NCBI GenBank assembly: GCA_032164245.1
Contig: JAVMKO010000197.1
Coordinates: 299,001 to 363,000 of the forward strand
Direction of reading: 5' to 3'
Source: Sternotherus odoratus
Taxonomy: Eukaryota; Chordata; Testudines; Kinosternidae
DNA: 64,000 bases
Shown here: positions 22,271-32,429 of the stretch, in pieces
How positions within the stretch are numbered: position 1 is the stretch's first letter
How the letters are laid out: every line of letters starts with the position of its first letter
The notes under the pieces: model-generated
Databases searched by the model: none
Told to the model about the DNA's origin: nothing
Seen by the model: only the letters and a program-made list of their open reading frames with translations
Program-made: the position numbers and the translations under genes

Positions 22271-22559
22271 TGGTGAGTTATTCCCTTGGTGAACCCACAG
22301 AGGAGGGGATGCCTGGACACCCCAGGGTGATCTCACCCCACACACGCTGTGAGGGGACCCTTCCCCTCCCCCCTCCCCGGCAGATGCCCCCTTTCCCCTC
22401 CCCCACCGTCTCTGAGCCAACCTCAGCTGTTGGCCGCTTGTTCCCTTAAAGAGCTTAGCTAATCTGGTCACTCCGGGCAGCTGCTGTCATGGTGATATGG
22501 GGGGGGGGCTTGCTTGGCGGGGGGTCTGCCTAGCAGGGGGGTGCTGGGTGAAAAGGGGG

Positions 22560-22830
22560 GCTCATCGGGGTATCTAAAACTAGGTGCCTCAGGGTTCCCA
22601 AAAATCACTGACCTGTGAAAACGAGGGACCCCTGGTGAAAAATCATTGCCCTTGTGAAAATCTCTTGTGAGACAGGGACCACTCGTGAAAAACCATGGGG
22701 GAAATCACTGGCCCGGGAGACCTCTCGTGAAAACCATGGACCGCTTGGGAAAATCTCCCGGCTCTCGTGAGACCCAGTCCTTGTGAAAACACGGCTGGTG
22801 AGAATCCACTGCCTGGGGGAAGGGTGCTGG
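22560..22830 (+). repeat. degenerate short repeats ('cttgtgaaaa')
   Basis: Loose repeats of 'tgtgaaaa', 'cactgg' and 'gggacc' every 25-40 bases. Nothing else is seen in this stretch. Confidence 0.45.
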
Positions 22831-23204
22831 AGTCCCTGCCCCCTCCGTGCCCCTTACAGTGGGGGGCAGGGCAGTTTACATGCCACTGTCCCTATAGCCC
22901 GGGATGGGGGGGCGGAAGAGGGGGCATGGTGTGGGGAGGGGCAGGGCCTGTGGAGTAGGTAGGGAGAGGCGATCACCCTGCCAGGGCTCCCCCTGCTATG
23001 GGGGTTCACCACGGGAATGGCTGATGGGGGGACGTGCCCCTTGGGGGTAGCGAGGGGGGTCACGGTTAATGAGGCACGGCAAGGAGAGGGGGGGTCACAG
23101 GGGCACCACATGGCAGCTGCCCAGTCCCCCGGGCTAAGCCGGCTCCACGTGGCTTCCCGGGACGGGGAGTGTGTCCAGGCGGCGGGAGCCAAGCGCGCCC
23201 AGGG

Positions 23205-23735
23205 CGTACGGGGGAGAAGGAGCAGGGCGCACGGGGAGCCGGTGCTCCGAGACCCGGGCAATAAGGCGCAAGGCGCTCCAAGACCCGGGCGCATGGAGGG
23301 AAAGACACCAGGTGCTCCAAGACCCGGGCGCACGGAGGAAAAGACACCAGGTGCTCCAAGACCCGGGTGCATGGGGAAGCCGGCGCGGGGCGCTCCGGGA
23401 CGCACGGAGGAGACGGCGCGGGGCATTCCAAGACCCGGGCGCACGGAGGAGACGGCGCGGGGCGCTCCAAGAGCCGGGCGCACGGGGGAGCTGGCGTGGG
23501 GCGCTCCAACACCCGGGTGCACGGAGGAGCCGGCGCAGGGCGGTCTGGGGCACACAGAGGAGACGGCACGGGGCATTCCAAGACCCGGGCGCATGGGGAG
23601 CCGATGCGGGGCGCTCCAAGACCCGGCCACAGGGAGGAGCCGGCACAGGGCGCTCCAACACCCAGCCGCACGGAGGAGCCGGCGCAGGGCGCTCCAAGAC
23701 CTGGGCGCACGGGGGAGCCGGCGTGGGGTGCACCG
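23205..23735 (+). repeat. 39-bp in-frame coding-compatible minisatellite
   Basis: Units start at 23275, 23314, 23353 and 23392 ('gctccaagacccggg..'), a 39-bp period encoding the 13-residue repeat GAPRPGRTEETAR with variants. Later units are shortened or lengthened (33 bp and others) but the plus frame stays open into the following exon. Confidence 0.9.
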
Positions 23736-23739
23736 GGCC

Positions 23740-24035
23740 ATGTTCGCCACCTCCTCGCGGGGGGCCGTGGGGCGCGGCGCGGCGGGGGCCAAGCTGAGCA
23801 TGAACGAGCTCTATGGGCTGCCCGGCGCCAAGAAAGGCAAAGGCGGGCAGGGAGAGGGCGGGTGGCGGCGCAGCCAGGGGGGCCCGGCGGGGCGGGACGC
23901 GGCGCTCACCCCGGGCCAGGTGCTGGAGGCGGCACGGCAGCTGCTGGAGCGGCGGCGGCTGGAGAGTTACCTGCTGGACGCGGGGCTGCCGGCCGGGGAG
24001 CAGCAGAGCGCCCGCCCTGCCATGGGCTACAGGTA
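23740..24035 (+). CDS. first coding exon (copy 2) of an unrecognised protein
   Basis: An ATG at 23740 ('gccatgttcgcc', acceptable Kozak context) begins MFATSSRGAVGRGAAGAKLS, then MNELYGLPGAKKGKGG, a Gly-rich linker, AALTPGQVLEAARQLLERRR and SARPAMGY. The exon ends at 'ctacag|gtaggg' and splits an Arg codon, so the intron carries an immediate in-frame stop. The frame is also open upstream through the 39-bp repeat to an ATG at 23017, so a longer N-terminus of about 240 residues is possible; I prefer 23740 because conservation with copy 1 stops soon after it. The protein begins basic and low-complexity, then has one predicted helix. No downstream exon was identified. Confidence 0.5.
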
Positions 24036-25700
24036 GGGGGCACCACCGGGGTGGGGGCAGTGGAGAAAAGGGGGGGTCCTGGGAGGGGAACCCCAAAGCA
24101 GGTGCGGGGTACTGGGGGCAGGTGCCACTGCAGGGTATAGGGGGCACCCTTCACCTGCCTCACCCCCTCCATGCCATGGGGTTCTGTGCACCCCACTTTC
24201 CCTCTCCCCCCTCCACCTGGACCCCTATTTTGTAGGCTGTAAGGGCTGGATATCCCCCCCATAAGCCACAACCCATGTCCCTGTTGGGGCCCCCCCTGAT
24301 ACTGGGTGGCAAATGAGGCGTCCCTATACCAAGGAGTGGGGGTGATTTGCATAACATGGCACCACCGGGGAAGGAGCAAAATTGGGCCCGCTACCTCGCC
24401 ATGGCAACCAGATTCGTGAGGGGGGCGGAGGTTAGGGGGCAGCGACCCGCACGTTCGCAGGGGCCACCGGTGACTCAATGAGGGGTCTCACCCCTCCAGC
24501 TCTTGCATAAGCCCTGAGGGCGGGGCAAAGTCCGGGCATTAAGAACGTCCATTTCACCTTAACTCTGCCCCCCCCCCGCCTATGCGTTTGGCTACAGCCC
24601 CCTTGTCGGCTGGGTTCAAGACTCTAGAACCCCGGCACAGACCCCTTTCTTGTGAGCTGGGGAGGAGGTTGGTCACAACAGTAGGTTGTTATCCCCTAGG
24701 CAGATCCAGACACCCCAGGGCGGGGTGGGGGCATGTGAATGTCAAGAATCTGGACAACTGGGTTCTTAGCCTTTCCTCTGGGAGGGCAGTGGGGGCTGGT
24801 GGGTCAGAGCAGGGGGGGCTGGGAGCCAGGACTCCTGGGTCCTCTCCCCACCTCTGGAAGGGGAGTGGGGCCTAGCGGTTAGAGCAGGAGGCGGTTGGGA
24901 GCCAGGACGCCTGGGTTCTCTCTCTGACTCTGGGTCAGGAGTGGGGGCTGGTGGATTAGATCAGAGGGGAATCGGAGCCAGGACTCCTGGGTTCTCTCCC
25001 CAGCTCAGGGAGGGGGTTAGTGTATCCGCCCCGAGCATCTGCCCCATATTGGGGGGGGCGCCTCTTCCCCCTCCCTCGCCCAGCCATGACAATTCGCACG
25101 GGGTGACTTCCTCGCAGGTCGGCTCATGCAGCCAGTGTGCGAGCACGTGCGAGATTCCCACCGAGCTCACTCCGGACCCGCAGCCCCTGCCCTGCCCCCG
25201 CCACACCTGGGCCAGTGCCCCTCACTCCTGACTTGCAGCCCCACACTGCCTCTGGGGAGCAGGGGGGCACAGAGATGTAGCTGGGCTGCATCCAGTGGTA
25301 GTGGGGGGGCCCTGGGGGTCATGCTGCCTTCCCCCCACAACTGGCCAGCCAACAGGATCCCGCCCGTACACGCAGCGCCAGTGCTCCCAGAGACCCTACA
25401 ATAACAAACCTCCACACACCATCTCAGTGCCCACAGAGACCCTACAATAACAAACCTCCACACACCATCCCTGTGCCCACAGAGACCCTACAATAACACA
25501 CCCACCCACAACCCCAGTGCCCCCGTGGGGTGCTGCAAAACCCAACTCTTCTTTATTTAAATAACCAACTCCCAACTGCGGGGGGTAGCAGTGCTGCTCA
25601 TGCAGGGCCCCCGCCTGGCACAGCCTGTTTTTCTGCATCCCCACCAGACGCGCCGTCACGTGACCGGAGACAGCCCCGCGCAGCCTCCCCCCAGTGGGGG
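23750..25700 (+). repeat. segmental duplication, copy 2
   Basis: Collinear with 2690-4570, including the triple dispersed repeat at 24775-25015. See copy 1. Confidence 0.9.
25535..25690 (-). other. candidate terminal exon with AATAAA, plus E-box (copy 2)
   Basis: Paralogue of 4395-4560. The E-box GTCACGTGAC is at 25655-25664, and an AATAAA on the minus strand lies in 'ctttatttaaat' near 25550. Confidence 0.4.
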
Positions 25701-25849
25701 TGTTTCTATTTTTGTACATTAAGAGAAGTTGGGTTTTGCAGCCCCCCCATAGTGCAAAACTGTGGGGGAGAAATAGCAGGTACTGCCCCCCTCCCCCAGT
25801 TGGGGGGATTATTCATAAAGCAGAGCTGGGTTTTGCAGAACCCACTGGG

Positions 25850-26170
25850 GGACGGCAGCTAGACACCTCAGGGTGACTCCAGCCCCCCCCCGCCTCCTTT
25901 CTCCCCTGGATGGGGTCCGCTGGGAATCCGGGGTGGCTGTGGGGGAGGGGTAGAGATCGTGTGGGGGAGGGGGGTGAGTGGTGGTTGCGGGGGGGAAGGG
26001 GGCAGAGAGCGACCCCCACCCCCCAAGACCCGGAGCGGTTCACAGCACAGGGCAGTTCAGCCTCGTCCTCATTAGCATACCAGGCACCGCCCACTGCTCC
26101 AGGGCATGGGGTGGGGGCGGGACCAAGCACAGTGATTGGCAGCTTTGGGAGGGGCTCCCGGAAGCGGCGC
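25850..26170 (+). promoter_or_regulatory. promoter-like module, copy 8
   Basis: Plus-strand module with the core at 26071-26100, a GC box and 'gtgattggcagctttgg' (inverted CCAAT). It occupies the same relative place after duplication copy 2 as module 1 does after copy 1. Confidence 0.5.
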
Positions 26171-26370
26171 CGCGCCGTGGGGTGAGGGGCGGGGGGGGGG
26201 TGTCCTCGCGGGGTGGGGTCTGGGGAGTGCATTGGGCATGTCTCTGGGGGGGAGGGGTGGGGGGTCGGGTGTAGGGGGGTGGGGGGAGGGGTCGGGGTCT
26301 GGGGAGTGCGTTGGGCATGTCTCTGGGGGGAGGAGTGGGGGGGGTCGGGTGTAGGGGGCAGGGCCAGGGA
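26170..26370 (-). repeat. ~60-bp minisatellite, inverted
   Basis: Reverse complement of the 6445-6660 family ('tgcgttgggcatgtctctgg'). Confidence 0.85.
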
Positions 26371-27099
26371 CAGAAATTTTGGGGCCTGTGCCCCCCCCGG
26401 CCGGTCTCCCGCCGCGCCCCCCCCACCACCGGGTGGACGGGGCTGCCGGCGGCTGGGGATTGGGCGGGGGGGGAGTTTAACACCCATAATCCTCCCCCTC
26501 TGTCTTTGCCGAGCTAATCAGTTTATGGGTCCTGAGGGTGGGGGGAGCTGGGGGGGGAGCCTGGGGGGCAGGAGGACAGGGCCGGCCAGTTCCCAGCCCA
26601 GCCAGGCAGACGGTGCCGGGAGAGCGGAGCGAGCAGACGGGGCTGCTGGGAGTGGGGGGAGGAGGGATGGGGTGCCGGGGGGGGGAATGGGGTGCTGGGG
26701 GGGGGAAGGATGGAGTGCTGGGGTATGTGGGGGTGCCGGCATCTATGGGGCAATGGTGGCACACGGGGGTCATGGGGGCTGGAGGAGGGAATGGAGGGTT
26801 CCGGGGGGGGGGAGATGGCGGTGCCCAGGAAGATGGGGATTCACGGGGGGAGGGGAGCTGTGGGGCCGGGGATCACAGGGGAGGCACATCCAGGGGGAGG
26901 GGAGCCGTGGGGCCGGCTGGGTCTGCAGGCTGTGGGGGTCGGGGTGTGTGTGCCCTGGGGCAGGCTGGGTGTGGGTCTGTGTGCGAGGAGAGCAGGTTGT
27001 GTGTTGGTGGGGGTTAGAGCAAGTTGTGCGTGGGGGTGGAGAGCAGGTGGGGGGAGTGTGCAGGAGTGTGGAGAGGTTGTGTGTGTTTTGCGTGTGTGC

Positions 27100-28330
27100 A
27101 TGTGTGTGGAGGGGTGGGGGAGTGGAGAGTGTGTGTGTTGGGATTTGTGTACAGGTTGTGTGTGTGTGTCTGTGTGTAGAGGTTGTGTGTTGGGATTTGT
27201 GCACGGAGGTTATGTTGGTGTGTGTGTGTAGGGTGTGTTGGGAGTGTGTTGGGATTTGTGTACGGATTGTGTGTGTGTGTCTGTGTGTAGAGGTTGTGTG
27301 TTGGGATTTGTGCATGGAGGTCATGTTGGTGTGTGTGTTGGGCGTGTGTTGGGATTTGTGTACAGGTTGTGCGTGTGTGTGTGTGTAGAGGTTGTGTGTT
27401 GGGATTTGTGTACAGATTGTGTGTGTGTGTCTGTGTGTAGAGGTTGTGTGTTGGGATTTGTGCATGGAGGTTGTGTACATATGGGTTGTTTGCTGGGATG
27501 TGGTGGAGGGGATATGTGTTTTTGTGTGTGTCTGTGGGAGGGATGTGTGTGCAGGTTGAGTGGGGGCGTACCTGTAGTGGTCGGTGTGTTGGGATTTGTG
27601 TGTGGAGGTTGTGTGTGTAGGTTGTTTGTTGGTATGTGTGTGTGTAGGGGTTGTGCGTGTGGTGTGTGTAGGTTGAGGTTGTATGGGGGCGTACCTGTAG
27701 AGGTCGGTGTGTTGGGATTTGTGCATGGAGGTTATGTTGGTGTGTGTGTAGGGTGTGTAGCATGTGCTGGGTGTGTGTTGGTATTTGTGTACGGGTTGTG
27801 TGTGTGTGTGTGTCTGTGTGTAGAGGTTGTGTGTTGGGATTTGTGCATGGAGGTTGTGTACATATGGGTTGTTTGCTGGGATGTGCGTGGAGGGGATATG
27901 TGTTTTTGTGTGTGTCTGTGGGAGGGATGTGTGTGCAGGTTGTGGGGGGTGGAGGTTGTATATTGGGATTTGTGCGTGGAATGTGTGCGTGTGGAGGGTG
28001 TGTTTGGAGGGAGGATGTGTGGAAAGATTTGTGCGTGGAAGTTGTTTGTTGGTATGTGTGTGTGTGTGTAGGGGTTGTGCGTGTGGTGTGTGCAGGTTTA
28101 GGTTGTATGGGGGCGTACCTGTAGAGGTCGGTGTGTTGGGATTTGTGCGTGGAGGTTGTGTGTGTAGGTTGTTTGTTGGTATGTGTGTGTGTGTGTGTAG
28201 GGGTTGTGCGTGTGGTGTGTGTAGGTTGTGGTTGTATGGGGGCGTACCTGTAGAGGTCGGCGTGTTGGGATTTGTGCATGGAGGTTGTGTGTTAGGGTGG
28301 GTGTGTTGTGTGGTGTGGGTGTGTCCAGGG
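27100..28330. repeat. (TG)n-rich higher-order tandem repeat
   Basis: It is made of 'gtgttgggatttgtg', 'catggaggtt' and TG runs. A block beginning 'catggaggttgtgtacatat' recurs at 27463 and 27847, a 384-bp higher-order period, and 'gggggcgtacctgtag' recurs four times. Both strands are open for hundreds of codons; the His/Thr-rich and Cys/Val-rich frames are repeat artefacts. Confidence 0.92.
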
Positions 28331-28889
28331 CCCAGGGGTGGGAGCTATGGGGGAGTGTTGCAAGGGGGCGGGTTGTGGGGGGCTGTGCCAGTGGAGGGAG
28401 CCAAGCAGGGATGCGGGGGTCGGCATGCGTGGGACAGGTTGTGGAGGGTTGTTGCAGTCTGTGTGAGGTTGCGTGAGGTGAGGGGGTTGTGCGTTTGGGG
28501 GGCTGAGGGCAGGGGAGAGGGGTGTCTCCATGGATTGGCTTCCACCCCCACCCCCGTTGGCATGGAAAGGGGGCACAGGGGGGACGTATGGGGCACATTG
28601 ACGCTGACTGGGTGGGAGTTTGGAGGACCCCGGGTGCGGGCTGAGCGGCCCCAGGGAGGAGCCAGGATGTGAGGTGAGGGCTCCCATGGGGCAAGGGTGA
28701 GCTGTGGGGCAGAGCCTGGGGGGCGGGGAGCGGAAGGGACAGGAGAGCAGAGACTGGCGGAGGAGCCCGGGGAGAAGGGGGGGGACTGGCACTGTCTATC
28801 CCCCTCCACCAAGGGGATAACAACCTACTACTGCCGGCCGTGCAAGGCAAAGGAACGCCGGGGGGGGAATTGAGCACCCTTGGAATTAC

Positions 28890-29183
28890 CCGGGGGTGCC
28901 CCCCATCCGGTACGCCCAGGGCCGGGCCCTGGAAAACGGGCAGAGGGAAGGGGAAATCAAGGCGCGGTGCGGCCCCTGGCAGGATTCGCATACGGGGGGG
29001 GGGCTGCGGGTTCAAGGCGGCTGGCCTGGCGCGCCGAGCACCGATTGGGGGGGTCCCCGCGGGGGAAGGGTACCCAGCCCGGGACGAGAGGGAGACACCC
29101 GGCCCCAAGGCGCCCCGCGCCGGAGGGTGTGGGGCGGGCACCGCGGGGTGTGTAATCTGTGTTCGCACCAAAGCAGATGAGCG
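28890..29183 (-). CDS. possible proline-rich exon 6 of the coiled-coil gene
   Basis: A minus-strand acceptor with a long C/T tract ('ctcccaccaccattag', AG at 29184-29185) opens a frame in phase 0, the phase in which the preceding exon ends. It starts RSSALVRTQITHPAVPAPHP and is rich in Pro, Arg, Gly and Ser. The frame stays open well into the (TG)n repeat, so the end is uncertain; 'cccgg|gtaatt' near 28889 is the best donor seen. It may instead be chance openness of GC-rich sequence. Confidence 0.3.
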
Positions 29184-29254
29184 CTAATGGTGGTGGGAGG
29201 GGGGAGCAGGGGGCAGTCGCCCGGCCTGGGGGAGGGGCTGGGCGCGGGGGCACG

Positions 29255-29375
29255 TGGGTTAGAGCAGGGGGGGCTAGGAGCCAGGACTCCTGGGTTCTCT
29301 CCCCGGCTCTGGGAGGGGAGTGGGGGATAGTGGTTAGAGCAGGGTGGTGGGCAGCCAGGACTCCTGGGTTCCCCC
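29255..29375 (+). repeat. dispersed ~75-bp repeat, about 1.5 units
   Basis: Family of 3690. It ends ten bases before exon 5 of the coiled-coil gene. Confidence 0.8.
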
Positions 29376-29384
29376 GGCACTCAC

Positions 29385-29529
29385 CTGGTGGGGGCTGGCA
29401 TTCGAGCCTGGCAGCAGGGGCACTATTTTCCGCCGCTGGGCCTCCAGCTGGCAGCTCTCTCCTACAGTTTTCCAAAATTGCATCTCTTGAAAAGATTGGG
29501 CAGCCTTCCTCTCGCAATCCGCCGCCAAC
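29385..29529 (-). CDS. exon 5 of an unrecognised coiled-coil protein
   Basis: The minus-strand exon is bounded by 'cttctccgcag' (acceptor) and 'cccccaccag|gtgagt' (strong donor). It encodes LAADCERKAAQSFQEMQFWK, TVGESCQLEAQRRKIVPLLP and GSNASPHQ: a charged helix, then a Pro/Ser tail. Length is 145 nt; it enters by completing an Arg codon and leaves in phase 0. It follows exon 4 after about 240 bp of intron. No family recognised. Confidence 0.7.
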
Positions 29530-29574
29530 CTGCGGAGAAGGGGGGGGGGTAGCCTGGCCTGGGGAACCCACCGC

Positions 29575-29765
29575 CCCGCCCCAGAGGTGGGCGCATCTCG
29601 GTGCCGGGCGAGGAGTCCCCGGGACACCAGCTGCCCCACCCCAGAGGTGGGCGCATCTCAGTGCCGGGCGCATCTCAGTGCCAGGCAAGGAGTCCCCGGG
29701 ACACCCGCCGCCCCGCCCCAGAGGTGGGCGCATCTCGGCGCTGGGTGAGGGGTCCCCGGGTCCCC
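29575..29765 (+). repeat. ~60-bp tandem repeat in intron
   Basis: Units 'ccccagaggtgggcgcatct' plus 'cggtgccgggcgaggagtccc' occur three times, the middle one with an internal duplication. Confidence 0.85.
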
Positions 29766-29771
29766 TGGTAC

Positions 29772-29876
29772 CTCCTTTCGTGCTGCTGCACGAGTTTCTC
29801 CTTCTCTCCCCTGTGGCCTGATATCATTTTGAGTCGATTTAACTCGTATTCTGTTTCCAACTTGAGCAGCTCATTC
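29772..29876 (-). CDS. exon 4 of an unrecognised coiled-coil protein
   Basis: The minus-strand exon, 105 nt, is bounded by 'tctcgccacag' and 'aaaggag|gtacca'. It encodes NELLKLETEYELNRLKMISG then HRGEKEKLVQQHER and a split Arg. Leu and Met/Ile spacing and dense Glu/Lys/Arg mark a coiled coil. Composition stands out against the flanking 'agaggtgggcgcatctc' repeats on its left. Phase 2 in and 2 out matches its neighbours. Confidence 0.75.
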
Positions 29877-29965
29877 CTGTGGCGAGAGGAGGGCCGGGGT
29901 GAGCGGCAGGCGCGGCCCCCCGGTAGGGGAGGGATCGGGGGGTGGCGGGGTGCTGGGGGGGGTAC

Positions 29966-29991
29966 CTTTGCCTTTCTTCAAGCACCTGAAT
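29966..29991 (-). CDS. exon 3 (26 nt) of an unrecognised coiled-coil protein
   Basis: After the acceptor 'agcactag' the exon reads IQVLEERQ plus a split Arg and ends at 'ggcaaag|gtaccc'. It enters in phase 0, as microexon 2 requires, and leaves in phase 2, as exon 4 requires. The acceptor has a poor pyrimidine tract. If splicing instead used an AG further upstream, the TAG here would be an in-frame stop. Confidence 0.5.
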
Positions 29992-30149
29992 CTAGTGCTG
30001 GTAGTTTTTTGCTCTGTGTCTGAGCCATACAGTTGATTGGTGTGCCCGTGGTATGGATGTTCTGCCTCTCATCCACTGGGGCCTTGTGGGGCCAGCCTCC
30101 CGATGCACGGCCTCCTGGGAAGAGAAAGGACCTGGGTGACCTCCAGCCC

Positions 30150-30305
30150 CCCACTCGCCTTCCAGAGCCAGGGAGAGAACCCAGGAGTCCTGGCTCCCAG
30201 TCCCCCCTGCTCTAACCCACCAGCCCCCACTCCCCTCCCCGAGATGGGGATAGAACCCAGGAGTCCGGGCTCCTAGCCCCCCCTTGCTCTAACCCACCAG
30301 CCCCC
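30150..30305 (-). repeat. dispersed ~75-bp repeat, two inverted units
   Basis: Reverse complement of the 3690 family, upstream of exon 3 of the coiled-coil gene. Confidence 0.8.
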
Positions 30306-30412
30306 AGGGGCACAGAGGTGGTGGGCATGGGGCCAAGGGGAGGATGAGGAGGCCTGACCGGGCCAGGCGAGGGGCACCGGGGAGTCAGCCTGTGTGTGGC
30401 CCTTGCAAATCA

Positions 30413-30470
30413 TGTCTGCCTTCTGGTTTCTCAGTTTCCTCATCTATAAAATCGGGATCCTATTTCTCTA
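30413..30470 (+). repeat. MIR SINE relic
   Basis: 'tttctcagtttcctcatcta' then 'taaaatcggga' matches the MIR 3' region. Confidence 0.8.
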
Positions 30471-31828
30471 TCCCACATGAATGATGTAACCACTCCTACT
30501 TTGGGGAACATCACAGATTGCTTAGGAAAGTAGGAAGTAATTTCTTAGTAAAGCATATGACAGGATGCATTAAGATCCACTGTTTGAGAGACTGCACATT
30601 CGCACAATACTAAGTCACTTCGATACTACAGTGCTGGAGTTTTAGAGAAGGTTTAGACTAAATGAGATTGAATTAAGGACTATTTGGCAGCCTTAACTCC
30701 GAGTGCTTTGTTATGATCAGTGTGAAGGTCAGGCCTTTTTCTTTTGAATGTGTTCTATTTGGCTTATTAATAGCACAGTCTTACTATTTATACTGTAAAG
30801 CCACCACTTGGCACTGTGGTTTTCTTCTAACTTCGGGGGGGAAGTGTATGCATGGTCTTTCCTGGCCCCCACGCACACCCAACTCATATTAAAAGGTTCC
30901 CTGCAAGACTTTAAAATTAAGTGGAATGCAGCTGAATTTAGCTTTTAAAACAAAATCAGCTGTACTCAAGTTAGCAACAGAGGGAAACCAGATATCTCAA
31001 AATGCACCCTTCTTTGATATAACAGCTACTGGAGTACAGAGTTGGGCTAAAAGTAGCCAGGAAAATAGTATGGCAATTATATGGAGCAGTTAAAGTCTTT
31101 AAAATATTATTTAACCTTTAGATGAAAACCATACTACCTATAAAACTTCACTTTAGTGAACTCTTCTGGGCTCCTAAGTGCAACAGGGGGAAATGGTAGC
31201 TGCACATCACAGCATAACAGATTGTGGAACATCACAGCAAAATGCCAATGACTTTCTATACTTCATTTTTCTAAAAGGCATATTTACAGTCAGTTACTAA
31301 CAGAATGACCCATCCCATGCTACTTGGGGAAGTAAATTTTTCAGATCACCTTTAACATAAATTGAAGTCCTAAACACATAAATGTACTGATATTTGGAGA
31401 GTGGAAAATGGAAATACCATTGAAGCAGATGGTGAAATCGCTACCTACAGTATTTTGCAAGGCAAGTTCCACCTGTCTGCTTATTCTCAAATATATTAAA
31501 CTGTTTTAATTAAAAAAAACAAAACAAAAAAAACGACACATACAGAAACACCACTTAACCCTAACTACAGACTAACTCCTAGGGTAGCTTTTTATTGTTT
31601 TTGACTTAGAACTACTTGAAGAAAAATGTATTTAAAAGTGTGAAAAGAGAAGTCATTTAAATTTCATTTTTGTTTATAAATTAAACGTTCTTTAATGTAT
31701 ACTGGTGAAAGTATGAAAAATACACTATTAAAACTGTAAAAAACTAATACTACTACAATGAATTTAATTTTAACTGCTGACAGGTATTTTTAAGAGCTAT
31801 TTATATTTCAATGTCATCCTTACTATAC
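30471..31828. other. AT-rich block, probable intron 2
   Basis: Composition falls sharply compared with both sides, with no open frame of note, a 30-base A-rich stretch near 31511, and no recognised repeat. It lies between microexon 2 and exon 3 of the minus-strand gene model. A retroposed 3' UTR is an alternative source. Confidence 0.5.
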
Positions 31829-31849
31829 CTGCATCGCTGGCAGAGTCTC
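31829..31849 (-). CDS. microexon 2 (21 nt) of the coiled-coil gene
   Basis: Seven codons, ETLPAMQ, lie between a strong acceptor ('gttttatttttttag') and the donor 'gatgcag|gtatagt' on the minus strand. It keeps phase 0 on both sides, agreeing with exon 1 and exon 3. Being so short it depends entirely on splice-site quality and phase agreement. Confidence 0.5.
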
Positions 31850-31911
31850 CTAAAAAAATAAAACACATTTATCAGTCTTTAGATAAGAGATTCTATAAAT
31901 CTCCGCCCCCA

Positions 31912-32300
31912 GGGCCCCCTCCCTACCCAACCCCCCCCGTCCCCTGACTACCCCCTCCAGAGACCCCTCCGCCCCAGGACCCCCTCCCATACCCAACCCC
32001 CCCATCCCCTGACTACTCCCTCCAGAGACCCCTCCGCCCCAGGACCCCCTCCCATACCCAACCCCCCCATCCCCTGACTACTCCCTCCAGAGACCCCCCT
32101 GCCCCAGGACCCCTCCCCTACCCAATCCCCCCATCCCCTGACTACTCCCTCCAGAGACCCCTCCGCCCCAGGACCCCCTCCCCTACCCAACCCCCCCGTC
32201 CCCTGACTACTCCCTCCAGAGACCCCCCTGCCCCAGGACCCCTCCCCTACCCAACCCCCCCGTCCCCTGACTCCCCCCTCCAGAGACCCCCCCGCCCCCA
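31912..32300. repeat. 65-bp minisatellite, about 6 units
   Basis: The unit contains 'agagacccctccgcccc', 'aggaccccctccc', 'acccaaccccccc' and 'cccctgactactccctcc'. Starts at 31959, 32024 and 32089 give the 65-bp period. It lies in intron 1 of the coiled-coil gene. Confidence 0.95.
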
Positions 32301-32352
32301 GGACCGTCGGACAGGAAAGGGGTTAAAATGCTCCGTATTCAGGTCGACTCAC

Positions 32353-32397
32353 CTCGACGTCTTCATGGCTCTGCGTCCCTCGCTGTTCGTCCCCCAT
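32353..32397 (-). CDS. exon 1 coding part of the coiled-coil gene
   Basis: The minus strand ATG at 32397 ('agacgatggggg', fair Kozak) starts MGDEQRGTQSHEDVE and runs to a consensus donor 'gtcgag|gtgagt' at 32352. It lies directly downstream of the CpG-rich promoter at 32430-32850, on the side where a minus-strand transcript would begin. Fifteen acidic codons end in phase 0, consistent with the 21-nt microexon about 500 bp on. With the later exons the model gives 114 residues before any proline-rich extension. Confidence 0.6.
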
Positions 32398-32429
32398 CGT
32401 CTCTGCCCGGTGAGGTCTGGAGCTGAGGG

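Noticed and set aside
26770..28279. Long His/Thr-rich and Cys/Val/Gly-rich proteins
   Set aside because: They are translations of a (TG)n higher-order repeat.
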